Assembly (NCBI GenBank): GCA_001603115.1
Contig: LVBG01000036.1
Span: 1 to 64,000, forward strand
Direction: 5' to 3'
Source of the DNA: Spirochaetales bacterium Spiro_05
GTDB taxonomy: Bacteria; Spirochaetota; Spirochaetia; Sphaerochaetales; Sphaerochaetaceae
DNA length: 64,000 nucleotides
This document shows positions 54,074-61,957 of this stretch, piece after piece. Position 1 is the first letter of the stretch. Each line of letters starts with the position of its first letter. The notes under the pieces were generated by a model. That model worked only from the letters and a program-made list of their open reading frames with translations. It was not told the DNA's origin and made no database searches. Position numbers and translations under genes: made by a program.

Positions 54074-54102
54074 TTGAACGCGACTGTTGCTTGCCGTATA
54101 GT
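54074..54102 (+). promoter_or_regulatory. Promoter placing the transcript start on the GNAT gene ATG
   Basis: -35 TTGAAC (54074-54079), 17-base spacer, -10 TATAGT (54097-54102), then GTCTGC and the ATG at 54109. Six bases between the -10 and the ATG would put +1 on the A of the start codon. No Shine-Dalgarno is present. Confidence 0.65.
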
Positions 54103-54108
54103 GTCTGC

Positions 54109-54906
54109 ATGGCTATTCCACGCAAACTTTCCAACAAAGACATCAACTCGGTTCTCGCCTATATCGCCGCCGAAAAAGAGGTCAACCTGTTCATCGAAGG
54201 CGACATCGAACTGTACGGCCTGGAACGTGAAGTGGTGGAGCTGTTCGCCTTTGGCGATGACTGGGACAGCTTGCTGCTGCGCTACTACGAGAACTTCATG
54301 CTTACCAGCATCAAGAAAGAACCAGAATTGGAGCGTGTTGCTGCCTTCCTGAAAACGCAGAAGGTGCTCTGCCTCAGCGCAAAAGAGGAGTACTTGCTCC
54401 AGATCAGCCGGTATTTCCCACAGGTCAAAGTACAGGGGACCTACCTGTGCAGGCTCAACAAGGATTCATTCAATCCAAAGCCCTCCGGCGGGCAGGCACT
54501 GCTCAGATTGGGGCCACAGCATGCCAGTGCCATCGTGGAACTCTACAAGCAGATAGAGGAGTTTGCCCGGCCCTACCTCGAACATGAACAGGAGAAAACC
54601 GAACAAACCCGGGACAACTACGAGAAAGGCTGTATAGGGTACGGCATCTTTGAGGGAGGCAAGCTCGTCTGCACCGCCAACATCACCGCACGGACAAAGA
54701 GCGGAGCCATGATCATCGGGGTAGCCACCCTCCCAGAATACCGCAAGCGTGGGTACGCCTCCCACGTAATGAGCGAGCTGTGCAGGCAGTGCTTTGCCGA
54801 TGGATTGAGCTTTCTCTGCCTCTTCTATGACAATCCTCTGGCAGGGGCGATGTACCATAGCATGGGGTTTGAGACAATCGGACGCTGGGCCATGATGAGG
54901 TTCTGA
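54109..54906 (+). CDS. GNAT-family acetyltransferase
   Basis: A 265-residue protein with an N-terminal domain of unknown type (about 1-125) and a C-terminal GNAT fold. The acetyl-CoA motif is RKRGYASHVMSELC (about residues 209-222), followed by the CLFYDNPLAGAMYHSMGF strand-loop-helix that ends most GNAT domains. Substrate unknown. The ATG at 54109 is chosen because the protein-like sequence begins there; there is no SD and the promoter lies immediately upstream, suggesting a leaderless mRNA. Confidence 0.85.
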   Translation: MAIPRKLSNKDINSVLAYIAAEKEVNLFIEGDIELYGLEREVVELFAFGDDWDSLLLRYYENFMLTSIKKEPELERVAAFLKTQKVLCLSAKEEYLLQISRYFPQVKVQGTYLCRLNKDSFNPKPSGGQALLRLGPQHASAIVELYKQIEEFARPYLEHEQEKTEQTRDNYEKGCIGYGIFEGGKLVCTANITARTKSGAMIIGVATLPEYRKRGYASHVMSELCRQCFADGLSFLCLFYDNPLAGAMYHSMGFETIGRWAMMRF

Positions 54907-54912
54907 GCCCCG

Positions 54913-55590
54913 CTACAGATCCAGCAGCCCCTTCTCCCCGTACACCTTCTGCCAATCATCGGAGAAGTCCTGCACCGCCTTTCTGATCGAAGGCATGGCA
55001 AGACCGGTGGAGAGCAGCTCAGGCTTTACCGTGCAGCACCCCGCCCCGCTGGCATAGGCGGTGGTAACCTCTGCAACGTTGCGAAAACTCGCCGCCAACA
55101 CCTGGGTTGAGCTGGTATTGGTCCACAAAAGGCTTGCAAGCTCTCTGATGACACGACTCGCATCGATATCCAAATTGAGCATCCGATCATAGAAAACTGC
55201 AATATAGCGTGCTCCGGAAAGCATCGCAAGGATACCTTGGATGGTTGAGAAAACGGTGGAAGCGGTAACGTGCAACCCCTCTGAAGCCAAAATCTTGATC
55301 ACCTTCAGCCCTTCTTCGGTCACCGGAACGGCAATGAACGTCTGCTCTCCCAGCTTTGTGCAGAGATGGTGGGCTTCCTTCACCATGGTTGCAGCATCAC
55401 GGGCAGTAAGCTGCACATGCAGATCGCGCTTCTCCCCGATCAAGGCCCTGATGGCACACAGGTGGCTCACCACCTCCGGTTGCCGCAAGGAGGCAAGCAT
55501 CGAGGGGTTGGTGGTAACCCCTTTGATCGGATAGTACTCCAAGGCATGACCGATCGCAGTGAGGTCCGCACTGTCAAGCAATATGTCCAT
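54913..55590 (-). CDS. Small transaldolase/fructose-6-phosphate aldolase-like protein without the Schiff-base lysine
   Basis: A 225-residue TalC/FSA-size protein. The N-terminus (LLDSADLTAI, GVTTNPSML at residues 24-32) and the segment PVTEEGLKVIKIL are clearly of this family. Where FSA has V-V-K-I-P-V-T with the Schiff-base lysine, this protein has F-I-A-V-P-V-T, so residue 87 is Ala. Classical transaldol chemistry should therefore not occur unless another lysine (for example Lys96 or Lys99) takes over. SD GAGG. Single gene, divergent from an AraC regulator. Confidence 0.85.
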   Translation of the reverse strand: MDILLDSADLTAIGHALEYYPIKGVTTNPSMLASLRQPEVVSHLCAIRALIGEKRDLHVQLTARDAATMVKEAHHLCTKLGEQTFIAVPVTEEGLKVIKILASEGLHVTASTVFSTIQGILAMLSGARYIAVFYDRMLNLDIDASRVIRELASLLWTNTSSTQVLAASFRNVAEVTTAYASGAGCCTVKPELLSTGLAMPSIRKAVQDFSDDWQKVYGEKGLLDL

Positions 55591-55634
55591 GGTCGTTCCT
55601 CTCTTTCTCTCCTAGCAGTGTGCCATACAACCAG

Positions 55635-55659
55635 CAGGGGGGCAATCATCACCCCCCTG
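55635..55659. promoter_or_regulatory. Perfect inverted repeat between the small transaldolase and AraC genes
   Basis: Arms CAGGGGGG and CCCCCCTG around CAATCATCA. It ends four bases before the -35 of the AraC gene and lies 45 bases upstream of the transaldolase-like ATG. It is a candidate operator of the AraC regulator or a leader hairpin of the transaldolase-like gene. Confidence 0.5.
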
Positions 55660-55662
55660 TCC

Positions 55663-55691
55663 TTGACAAACACTTTTTGATATACAACCAT
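55663..55691 (+). promoter_or_regulatory. Possible leaderless promoter of the AraC gene
   Basis: -35 TTGACA (55663-55668), 17-base spacer, -10 position AACCAT (55686-55691, a weak match), then GTCGGC and the ATG at 55698. The geometry equals that of the GNAT and SGNH genes. No Shine-Dalgarno precedes the ATG. A better -10, TATACA, lies too close to the -35. Confidence 0.45.
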
Positions 55692-55697
55692 GTCGGC

Positions 55698-56561
55698 ATG
55701 AGTGAAACCATTCTTGACGAAAGTTCCTTCTTCTATGAACCTGCTATGCAACTGAAAGTCATCAAACGGGACCCTGAGCTCCCGTACCGGCTCCACAGCC
55801 ATGAGTTTCACGAGCTGGTCTTCGTCGTCAGTGGACGAGGCATCAACTTTACCAAGGACGAGGAGCTGATGCTTCGCGAGGGCTCGGTTTTCTTTGTGCC
55901 CCCCGGCTTCGAGCACGGCTACAAGCAAGTGGATAATCTGGTGCTCTACAACATCATCTATGGACGCAACCTTGTAAGCCCACATGCCCTTGACCTTACC
56001 GAGCTTCCCGGTTACTGCTCCATCTTTTTGCAAACCGACTGCATCCCCAACCTCTCACTCACCCCAAGCCAGATCGCAGAGCTGCTTCCCCTCATCCAGC
56101 TGATGGAGAAGGAAGCTGACGACCAGAGCTATGGGTCGGGATCACGTACCCTCGCCTACGCGTATCTGGTTGAACTGTTGGTCGCGCTCTCGCGCATCTA
56201 CGACCAGACACCCAATGAAGCAAACCAAACCGCACGCAGACTGTGGGAGGTGATTTCCTACATGGACAGTCATCTTGACCAGGCGCTCTCCACCGAGCAG
56301 TTGAGAGAAGTGGCCAATATGAGTACCAGCACCCTCAACCGCTGCTTCAAGCAGTGTACCGGCCTCTCCCCCATCGAGTTTCACATCCACAAGCGCATCG
56401 CTTACGCCTGCTCGCTCATCCAGAGGCGGGGCCTCTCGATGGCACAGGTCAGTGAAGCCAGCGGCTTCAACGACCCAAACTACTTCTCGAGGCAGTTCCG
56501 CAAGGTGATGGGGATGAGCCCCAAGCAGTACCAGAGAATCTTTACCAGCCGGTTTACCTAA
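55698..56561 (+). CDS. AraC-family transcriptional regulator
   Basis: A 287-residue regulator with an N-terminal cupin sensor (LPYRLHSHEFHELVFVVSGRG near residues 21-41, PPGFEHGY) and a C-terminal double helix-turn-helix (about 190-285: LREVANMSTSTLNRCFKQCTG and VSEASGFNDPNYFSRQF). It resembles RhaS/MelR-type sugar regulators. Start at 55698, without SD. It is divergent from the small transaldolase-like gene, its most likely target, and its end overlaps the convergent SulP gene by eight bases. Confidence 0.9.
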   Translation: MSETILDESSFFYEPAMQLKVIKRDPELPYRLHSHEFHELVFVVSGRGINFTKDEELMLREGSVFFVPPGFEHGYKQVDNLVLYNIIYGRNLVSPHALDLTELPGYCSIFLQTDCIPNLSLTPSQIAELLPLIQLMEKEADDQSYGSGSRTLAYAYLVELLVALSRIYDQTPNEANQTARRLWEVISYMDSHLDQALSTEQLREVANMSTSTLNRCFKQCTGLSPIEFHIHKRIAYACSLIQRRGLSMAQVSEASGFNDPNYFSRQFRKVMGMSPKQYQRIFTSRFT

Positions 56562-58164
56562 GCGCCTCGAGGGCGGTGACCGCACTGCTGTAGAACTTCT
56601 CCTCTCCTGCAAGAGCGACAAAATCGAGTCGTCTCATCAGGGTGAGAACTGGAGATTGCACCCCGCAAAACAGCACATCCACCCCACGCTTTCGGCACAG
56701 CAGCACGATTTCGGTGAACTCATTGATCGAGCTGTGGTCAATTGTCGGCACACCACGGAGGCTGAATATGATGCGCTCCACACCTTCGGAGAGCAGTTGC
56801 TCCACGACCTTGCTGAGCTGATCCTGGCTGCCGAAGAAGAGCGAGCCGTCGACATACACGACCTTGGTGCGCTTGTCGTACTCGCCCAGATGCTTGGTTA
56901 CCGGATCGATCTCGATGGAGATGCGATGACTGCGGACAATGAACATGATCATGGAGAAGATGATGCCGATGAGAATGGCAATGGTGAGATCGAACACCAC
57001 CGTTGCAACCATGGTGATCAGATACTGGCTCATCGAGGTCTTGATGCGCTTGCTGAAAATCTGACGGATCGAGTGCCACTCGTTCATTCTCCAGGAGGTA
57101 ACTAAAAGTACCCCTGCCAGCGAAGCGAGGGGGATCCGGCTCATGAAGGGAGAGAGCAGGAACATGGAGGCAAGCAAGCCGAAAGCGTGGATGATACCGG
57201 TAAGTCGGGTCTGCTGGCCGCTCTTGATCGCAACCGAGGTACGGGCAATGGCCGCAGTGGCAGGAATTCCCCCAAAGAAGGGAATGATGACATTGCCGAT
57301 GCCCTGGGCGAAGAGTTCCTGGGTTGCATTGAGTTTTTCTCCTTTCATCTTCCCACCCGAAGAGCCGCAAAGCAGGCTTTCAACCATTCCCAAGGCAGCG
57401 ATGGAAATCGCCGGGGAGAGGTAGGAAAGCAGAGTGGGGAGGGAGAGAGAGCCGAAGTGCAGTCGATTTTCGCCCAAGAGAGAGCGGGGAATGGCTCCCA
57501 CCTCAGCCACCGGCAGGTTGAGAATCATCTGCACAACCAGGGTGATGATGATGCCCAAAAGACTTGCCGGGAAGCGTGCATTCCACTTCTTCGGCCAGAG
57601 TACCATCAACAGGATGACCAAGAGTCCATAGAAAAGGGTGGGCAATTGTACGGAAAAGCCCAACTCGGAGTAGGAGAAGAGCTTCTGGATGGCACTCTCT
57701 CCGCTGCTGGTGGTGCCAAAGAAGTTATCAATCTGTCCAAGAGCGATGATGACGGCGATGCCGCTGGTAAAGCCGGTGACCACCGGACTGGGGATGTAGC
57801 TGACCAGAGCCCCCACCTTCAAGGCAGCGGCAACAATGAGGATGAGGCCGCTGAGGAAGCCCGCGATGAAGACCCCTTCCACCCCGTGGCGCACCGACAG
57901 TGAGATGAGAATTGCCGCCATTGCACCGGTAGGACCGGAAATCTGAAAGGAGGCACCACCCAAGGCACCGATGATCAGGCCTGCCAAGATGGCCGTAATC
58001 AGGCCGCTGGCGGCATCAAGGCCCGAGCTCACCCCAAAGGCCAGGGCAAGCGGAAGGGCCACTGCCGTGACGGTCAGACCTGCGAGCAGGTCCTTCGAAA
58101 AAGCATTGGCGTTATAGCCGAAAAATTCACGTTTGATACTCCCAAGAAACCGAAGCTGTCCCAT
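56554..58164 (-). CDS. SulP-family anion transporter with STAS domain
   Basis: A 536-residue inner-membrane protein. The N-terminal half has about ten to twelve hydrophobic segments, including ALPLALAFGVSSGLDAASGL and GGASFQISGPTGAMA, the SulP signatures. Residues about 425-536 form a cytoplasmic STAS domain (VVYVDGSLFFGSQDQL, LRGVPTIDHSSINEF with the conserved Ser). SulP proteins carry sulfate, bicarbonate or dicarboxylates, so the ion is not decided. GAGGAG is 12 bases before the ATG. It has its own promoter. Confidence 0.92.
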   Translation of the reverse strand: MGQLRFLGSIKREFFGYNANAFSKDLLAGLTVTAVALPLALAFGVSSGLDAASGLITAILAGLIIGALGGASFQISGPTGAMAAILISLSVRHGVEGVFIAGFLSGLILIVAAALKVGALVSYIPSPVVTGFTSGIAVIIALGQIDNFFGTTSSGESAIQKLFSYSELGFSVQLPTLFYGLLVILLMVLWPKKWNARFPASLLGIIITLVVQMILNLPVAEVGAIPRSLLGENRLHFGSLSLPTLLSYLSPAISIAALGMVESLLCGSSGGKMKGEKLNATQELFAQGIGNVIIPFFGGIPATAAIARTSVAIKSGQQTRLTGIIHAFGLLASMFLLSPFMSRIPLASLAGVLLVTSWRMNEWHSIRQIFSKRIKTSMSQYLITMVATVVFDLTIAILIGIIFSMIMFIVRSHRISIEIDPVTKHLGEYDKRTKVVYVDGSLFFGSQDQLSKVVEQLLSEGVERIIFSLRGVPTIDHSSINEFTEIVLLCRKRGVDVLFCGVQSPVLTLMRRLDFVALAGEEKFYSSAVTALEALR

Positions 58165-58195
58165 AACCGTTCACCACTCCTCTCAAATCGAGCGA

Positions 58196-58224
58196 AGCAT
58201 AGTCCTTTCACACAGGAAGCTCAA
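58196..58224 (-). promoter_or_regulatory. Promoter of the SulP gene
   Basis: -35 TTGAGC (58219-58224), 17-base spacer, -10 TATGCT (58196-58201). The predicted start is about 25 bases before the ATG. Confidence 0.6.
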
Positions 58225-58246
58225 GACAAGGAGCGTACCCAAGCCT

Positions 58247-58621
58247 CTATTTTCTGATCGGGACAATCTCCAACCAGTAGCCATCGGGATCGGAGATGAA
58301 GTAGATGCCCATCTGCTTGTTCTCATAGCAGATGCAACCCATCTCCCGGTGCTTCTCCCGAGCTGCTTCCAGGTCGTCTGTCTGGAAGGCCAGGTGGAAC
58401 TCGTTGTCGCCCAGGTTGTAGGTGCCTTTCTCCCAGTTGCGCAGCCAGGTAAGCTCGAGCTGGTGTTTCGACTCCCCGTCTCCAAGGAACACCAGGATGA
58501 AGGAACCATCAGCTGCTTCCTTGCGCTTCACTTCCACCAAGCCGAGGGCTTCTTTGTAGAAAGCGAGGGACTTCTCAAGGTCGGTGACATTGAAATTGTT
58601 ATGGACAAACCGAAAATTCAT
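58247..58621 (-). CDS. VOC-family protein, glyoxalase I-like
   Basis: A 124-residue vicinal-oxygen-chelate protein. Four metal ligands of glyoxalase I can be placed at His7, Glu56, His76 and Glu118 (FVHNNF, HQLELTW, EFHLAF, WLEIVPI), so it may isomerise the hemithioacetal of methylglyoxal. The ATG at 58621 has GGAGG five bases upstream and overlaps the upstream stop as ATGA, so it is cotranslated with the metallo-beta-lactamase-fold gene. The pairing suggests reactive-carbonyl detoxification, though the thiol cofactor is unknown. Confidence 0.85.
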   Translation of the reverse strand: MNFRFVHNNFNVTDLEKSLAFYKEALGLVEVKRKEAADGSFILVFLGDGESKHQLELTWLRNWEKGTYNLGDNEFHLAFQTDDLEAAREKHREMGCICYENKQMGIYFISDPDGYWLEIVPIRK

Positions 58622-59307
58622 ACTATCCTCCAAGTCTGCGGCTCAGCATGCAAGATTGCGACCGCAGTAGTCAGGTTTTGTTCTTGTAGCTCTTGTGCAA
58701 GACGAGAGCAGAGCTCATACGCTCCCCAGAGGTGCATCGGTACCAGGTATTTTACCGATATCTGTTCCAAAAGGTCCTTTGCCCCCAGGCTATACGCATC
58801 CTCAAGACGGGGGTCGACGGGAACGAAGGCCACATCAAGGGCGCGGGGAAGCAAGCGCAGCTCCTGGTGGTAGTCCTCCTCCATCTGACGGTTGTACTCT
58901 TCGCTCTCCCCGTTCCAGTGCCAGTGGTTCAGGTCCCCCGCAAAGTAGAGGGTCTTGCCCTCCATCTCCAGGATGAAGGCAACACCCTCATCGGTGGACT
59001 TGAGGGTCCTGATGGCTATGCCTTCAACCGCTGCCTCCTCATAGGGACCGAGCCACACCACAGACTCCACCCCGCCTGCATGGTGGGTGGCGATATCGGA
59101 GGAGAGGACGAAGGTCGTCCTACCCTCCCGCTTTGCAAGACCAAAGATCTCGGGACTGAAGTGGTCGCCATGACGATGGCTTGCAAACACCACCAGAGGC
59201 TTGTCCAATGCAGGAAGCGTTAAAGATCCCTTGGTGTAGTCGAAGAGGAGATAGACGTTCTCTGTTTCCAACAAAAAGGCACTATGGCCCAGATAGGTAC
59301 AATCCAT
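58618..59307 (-). CDS. Metallo-beta-lactamase-fold hydrolase
   Basis: A 229-residue UlaG/RNase Z-type metallo-hydrolase. The metal motif SHRHGDH gives His44, His46, Asp48 and His49; FAGDLNHWHW supplies the bridging Asp and PMHLWG a late His. The start MDCTYLGHSAFLLE matches where family members begin and lies exactly six bases after a -10-like hexamer; an in-frame ATG at 59337 overlaps the -35. Cotranscribed with the VOC gene. Substrate unknown. Confidence 0.82.
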   Translation of the reverse strand: MDCTYLGHSAFLLETENVYLLFDYTKGSLTLPALDKPLVVFASHRHGDHFSPEIFGLAKREGRTTFVLSSDIATHHAGGVESVVWLGPYEEAAVEGIAIRTLKSTDEGVAFILEMEGKTLYFAGDLNHWHWNGESEEYNRQMEEDYHQELRLLPRALDVAFVPVDPRLEDAYSLGAKDLLEQISVKYLVPMHLWGAYELCSRLAQELQEQNLTTAVAILHAEPQTWRIV

Positions 59308-59313
59308 ACCATA

Positions 59314-59342
59314 ACCATGGACGAACAAACCCAACATGTCAA
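59314..59342 (-). promoter_or_regulatory. Possible leaderless promoter of the metallo-beta-lactamase-fold gene
   Basis: -35 TTGACA (59337-59342), 17-base spacer, -10 position CATGGT (59314-59319, weak), then TATGGT and the ATG at 59307. No Shine-Dalgarno is present. Confidence 0.45.
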
Positions 59343-59356
59343 GCTCACCAAAGCTG

Positions 59357-59365
59357 TGCTATAGT
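59357..59365 (+). promoter_or_regulatory. Extended -10 promoter of the discoidin-like gene
   Basis: TGC-TATAGT (59357-59365). The preceding 15-mer CAAAGCTGTGCTATA is identical to that of the GH2 promoter at 29616-29630. The predicted start is about 14 bases before the ATG, leaving room for the SD. Confidence 0.55.
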
Positions 59366-59385
59366 GAACCCAGAGGAGGAAACGG

Positions 59386-60159
59386 ATGCAAATCAGTGTG
59401 GTGAACCAAGAGAATCAGGTGGTGGCGACCAGCCGTCCCTGTGGGTATGGGGTTGCGTTGGAGTATACACAAGCCTACCAGGCTGGCGATGCGGTGGTAC
59501 TTTCAGTCGAACAGGCTGGACTGTTTGAGCTGCAAATCGACGAATGCCTGGGAAAGAGTGTTGTCTACCTTGAAGAGGAGGCCCGTTTCCAGATACCTAC
59601 CGAAGCGAGCAAGAGAACCTGTTACCCCAAGCTTGCATTCGCCGGTGATTGCCATCTGATGACCCTCACTCCCTTCAGCCCAGAGATGCGCAGAAACCTT
59701 GCACTCAATGCCTACGACCATCACCACACCAAGGGCATCCATCCCCATGCCAGTGCCAATGTGGAAACCCGCGGAGAGATGGTCTTTGCCGCACGCAATG
59801 CCATCGATGGGGTGTTCGCCAACCACAGCCATGGAGACTACCCCTATGCAAGCTGGGGCATCAACCGCGACCCCAAGGCTGAAATGTCTCTTGATTTCGG
59901 CCGCAGCGTCATCGTCGACGAAATCCGCCTCACCCTCCGTGCCGACTGGCCGCATGACAGCTGGTGGACCGAGGCGGTGGTGACTGACAGCAACCAAACC
60001 CGGTATGTCCTTCCGTTGACCAAGAGCCCGCTTCCCCAGATCTTTCCGATCAAGCCGACAACGATTACATCAATCACCCTGGGTGAGCTGAAAAAGGCTG
60101 ATGACCCATCACCCTTTCCAGCCCTCACCCAGATCGAAGTCTGGGGAACCGAAGCATAG
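59386..60159 (+). CDS. Protein with C-terminal discoidin/F5-8C-like domain, function unknown
   Basis: A 257-residue protein without signal peptide or membrane segment. The N-terminal part (about 1-95) is beta-rich and unrecognised. Residues about 100-255 resemble a discoidin-type carbohydrate-binding module: NLALNAYD at the start, AARNAIDGVFANHSHG, the WGINRDPKAEMSLDFGR strand and a Trp-rich DSWWTEAVV near the end. It may bind sugar inside the cell. SD GAGGAGG. It abuts the beta-glucuronidase gene on the opposite strand (three-base gap between stops). Confidence 0.7.
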   Translation: MQISVVNQENQVVATSRPCGYGVALEYTQAYQAGDAVVLSVEQAGLFELQIDECLGKSVVYLEEEARFQIPTEASKRTCYPKLAFAGDCHLMTLTPFSPEMRRNLALNAYDHHHTKGIHPHASANVETRGEMVFAARNAIDGVFANHSHGDYPYASWGINRDPKAEMSLDFGRSVIVDEIRLTLRADWPHDSWWTEAVVTDSNQTRYVLPLTKSPLPQIFPIKPTTITSITLGELKKADDPSPFPALTQIEVWGTEA

Positions 60160-60162
60160 AGG

Positions 60163-61911
60163 TCATCTGCCCAAATCCTTTAGGTTCTCATACTGCTGCT
60201 GGACCACCTGGTAGGCGAGTTTGCGATGCCGCCTCCGCTCATCCAGCAAGCCTTTGCGGTTGTATCCCATCTGATAGCGGTTCATCCGCCGGGGCGAGCG
60301 GAAGTCGTAGAGAATCCAGGCAAAGGTGCCTTGGATATATCCAGTCCTGAGGATGCGTGCAAACTGGCGTTGGTAGACTGAGGCTTGCTTCTCCTCCGAG
60401 AAGAGGGCCTCTTTTGCATCATGGAAGCCCGACTTCGCCCCGGCCCCGAACTCGGTCACCAGTACCGGCTTCTCTTTTGCCGAGTTGGCGAGCAGGGTTT
60501 CCAATTTGGCCCAGTCCCCATCGTACCAGCCGTAGTACTCATTGAGCCCGATGACGTCCAGCTTTGCTTCCAGCCTATCCTCGATGCAGAGCTTCGCCTC
60601 GTTTACCAGACAGGCAGCTCCCACCAGGCGGGAGGAATCGAGGGTGCGGGCGTGATCGGCCAATGAGGACATGAAGGCAAGCCTTTCATCCGTATCAGGG
60701 TTCTCGTTGCCCACCGACCAGATGATGACACTGCCCCGGTTGCGGTCACGGACGATCAACTCAGAGAGCTGGTTTCGGGCACTCTCCAAGGCCGCGGGAT
60801 CGGCAAAGGCAAGAGCCCAGTAGACAGCAATTTCTTCCCACAGCAACAACCCCAGCTCATCGGCCAGCTTGGCCATCAGGCGGTGGTGGGGATAGTGTGA
60901 GAGCCGGATGCAGTTGCACCCCAGGCTCTTCGCCTCCTCCAAGCTTCTGCGAAGCAAGTTCTCATTGACGAAGCGGCCGAAATCGGGATGGTCCTCATGC
61001 AGGCATACTCCCCGCAAGAACACCTCTTTCCCATTGAGCAGAATTGCTGTCTTCTCGGTCGTGATCAGTCGCAGTCCGATCAGGTCTTCCACCCGATCCT
61101 CTCCTGAGGTGAAGACAAACCGATACCGAACAGGATCCTCCAGACTCCATGCCGTCCCATTGAAGGGAACCTGATGGGTAGCTTTCCCCTCCTCACAGCT
61201 CAGGGTCTCCTCGAGGCCCAATTCGGGACAGCTTACCAGCACGGAAACAGAAGAAGAGCACTCCACCTCGATACAGAGAGAGTTTTCATCAACAAGATGG
61301 ACAAACCATCGCTTGATGTACACTGCCGGCAGGGCAACGAGGGAGACCTCGCGATAGATGCCCCCATAGTTGAACCAATCGGTATTCTCCGAGGGTACTG
61401 CACTGGCAAGCCGCGAGTTGTTCACCGACAGCAGCAGATGATTGGCAGGCTCAAGAAATTCGGTCACCTCAACACAGAAGGGAGTGGATGATCCCTCATG
61501 GAAGCCAAGGTAGTGGCCATTGAGAAAGAGATAGACGCGGTTGGCGACCCCTTCGAAGCAGAGCCAATACCGCTTTTGATCTTCTTTGGTACAGGCAAAC
61601 CTGCGCTGGTAGAGCATCGAGCCCTCATAAAACTCCCACTTGGGGGTGAGGGTGTTCCAGCAGGAGGGGACGGTGGTCTCCTGCCACCCTTCGAAATCAC
61701 AATCCTGTGGGGAAGTAAAGGGAGGCTTGTAGGCAAACCATCGTGCCCGAAGGCAGGTATCATACTGATCTGGGCAGAGTTGCCACGTGCCATCGAGGCT
61801 GAGTGCCTCACGATTGCCGAGATCGATCAAGGTCTCGCTGGTGATGCGCTTCTGCTGATAGGGCTTGAGATACGCTTGGTTGTGCAAATGGTCGAGGTAG
61901 ATGGTTTCCAT
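60163..61911 (-). CDS. Beta-glucuronidase, glycoside hydrolase family 2
   Basis: A 582-residue GH2 enzyme that should release glucuronate from beta-glucuronides. Jelly roll (about 1-195), Ig-like domain (about 195-285) and TIM barrel are in the usual order. Acid/base is Glu403 (VGNENP), nucleophile Glu487 (LVTEFGA). LNEYYGWY (457-464) and the glucuronate-recognition NxK triad (Asn551, Lys553 in GYNRKG) mark true beta-glucuronidases. No signal peptide, hence cytoplasmic. There is no SD; a promoter-like pair sits six bases before the ATG, so the mRNA may be leaderless. Confidence 0.93.
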   Translation of the reverse strand: METIYLDHLHNQAYLKPYQQKRITSETLIDLGNREALSLDGTWQLCPDQYDTCLRARWFAYKPPFTSPQDCDFEGWQETTVPSCWNTLTPKWEFYEGSMLYQRRFACTKEDQKRYWLCFEGVANRVYLFLNGHYLGFHEGSSTPFCVEVTEFLEPANHLLLSVNNSRLASAVPSENTDWFNYGGIYREVSLVALPAVYIKRWFVHLVDENSLCIEVECSSSVSVLVSCPELGLEETLSCEEGKATHQVPFNGTAWSLEDPVRYRFVFTSGEDRVEDLIGLRLITTEKTAILLNGKEVFLRGVCLHEDHPDFGRFVNENLLRRSLEEAKSLGCNCIRLSHYPHHRLMAKLADELGLLLWEEIAVYWALAFADPAALESARNQLSELIVRDRNRGSVIIWSVGNENPDTDERLAFMSSLADHARTLDSSRLVGAACLVNEAKLCIEDRLEAKLDVIGLNEYYGWYDGDWAKLETLLANSAKEKPVLVTEFGAGAKSGFHDAKEALFSEEKQASVYQRQFARILRTGYIQGTFAWILYDFRSPRRMNRYQMGYNRKGLLDERRRHRKLAYQVVQQQYENLKDLGR

Positions 61912-61917
61912 ACCAAA

Positions 61918-61947
61918 AGGATACCATCACCTCTGGCGGTTTGCCAT
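61918..61947 (-). promoter_or_regulatory. Possible leaderless promoter of the beta-glucuronidase gene
   Basis: -35 ATGGCA (61942-61947), 18-base spacer, -10 TATCCT (61918-61923), then TTTGGT and the ATG at 61911. It lies in the 46-base gap after the dehydrogenase gene. Confidence 0.5.
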
Positions 61948-61957
61948 CCCAAGCCGT

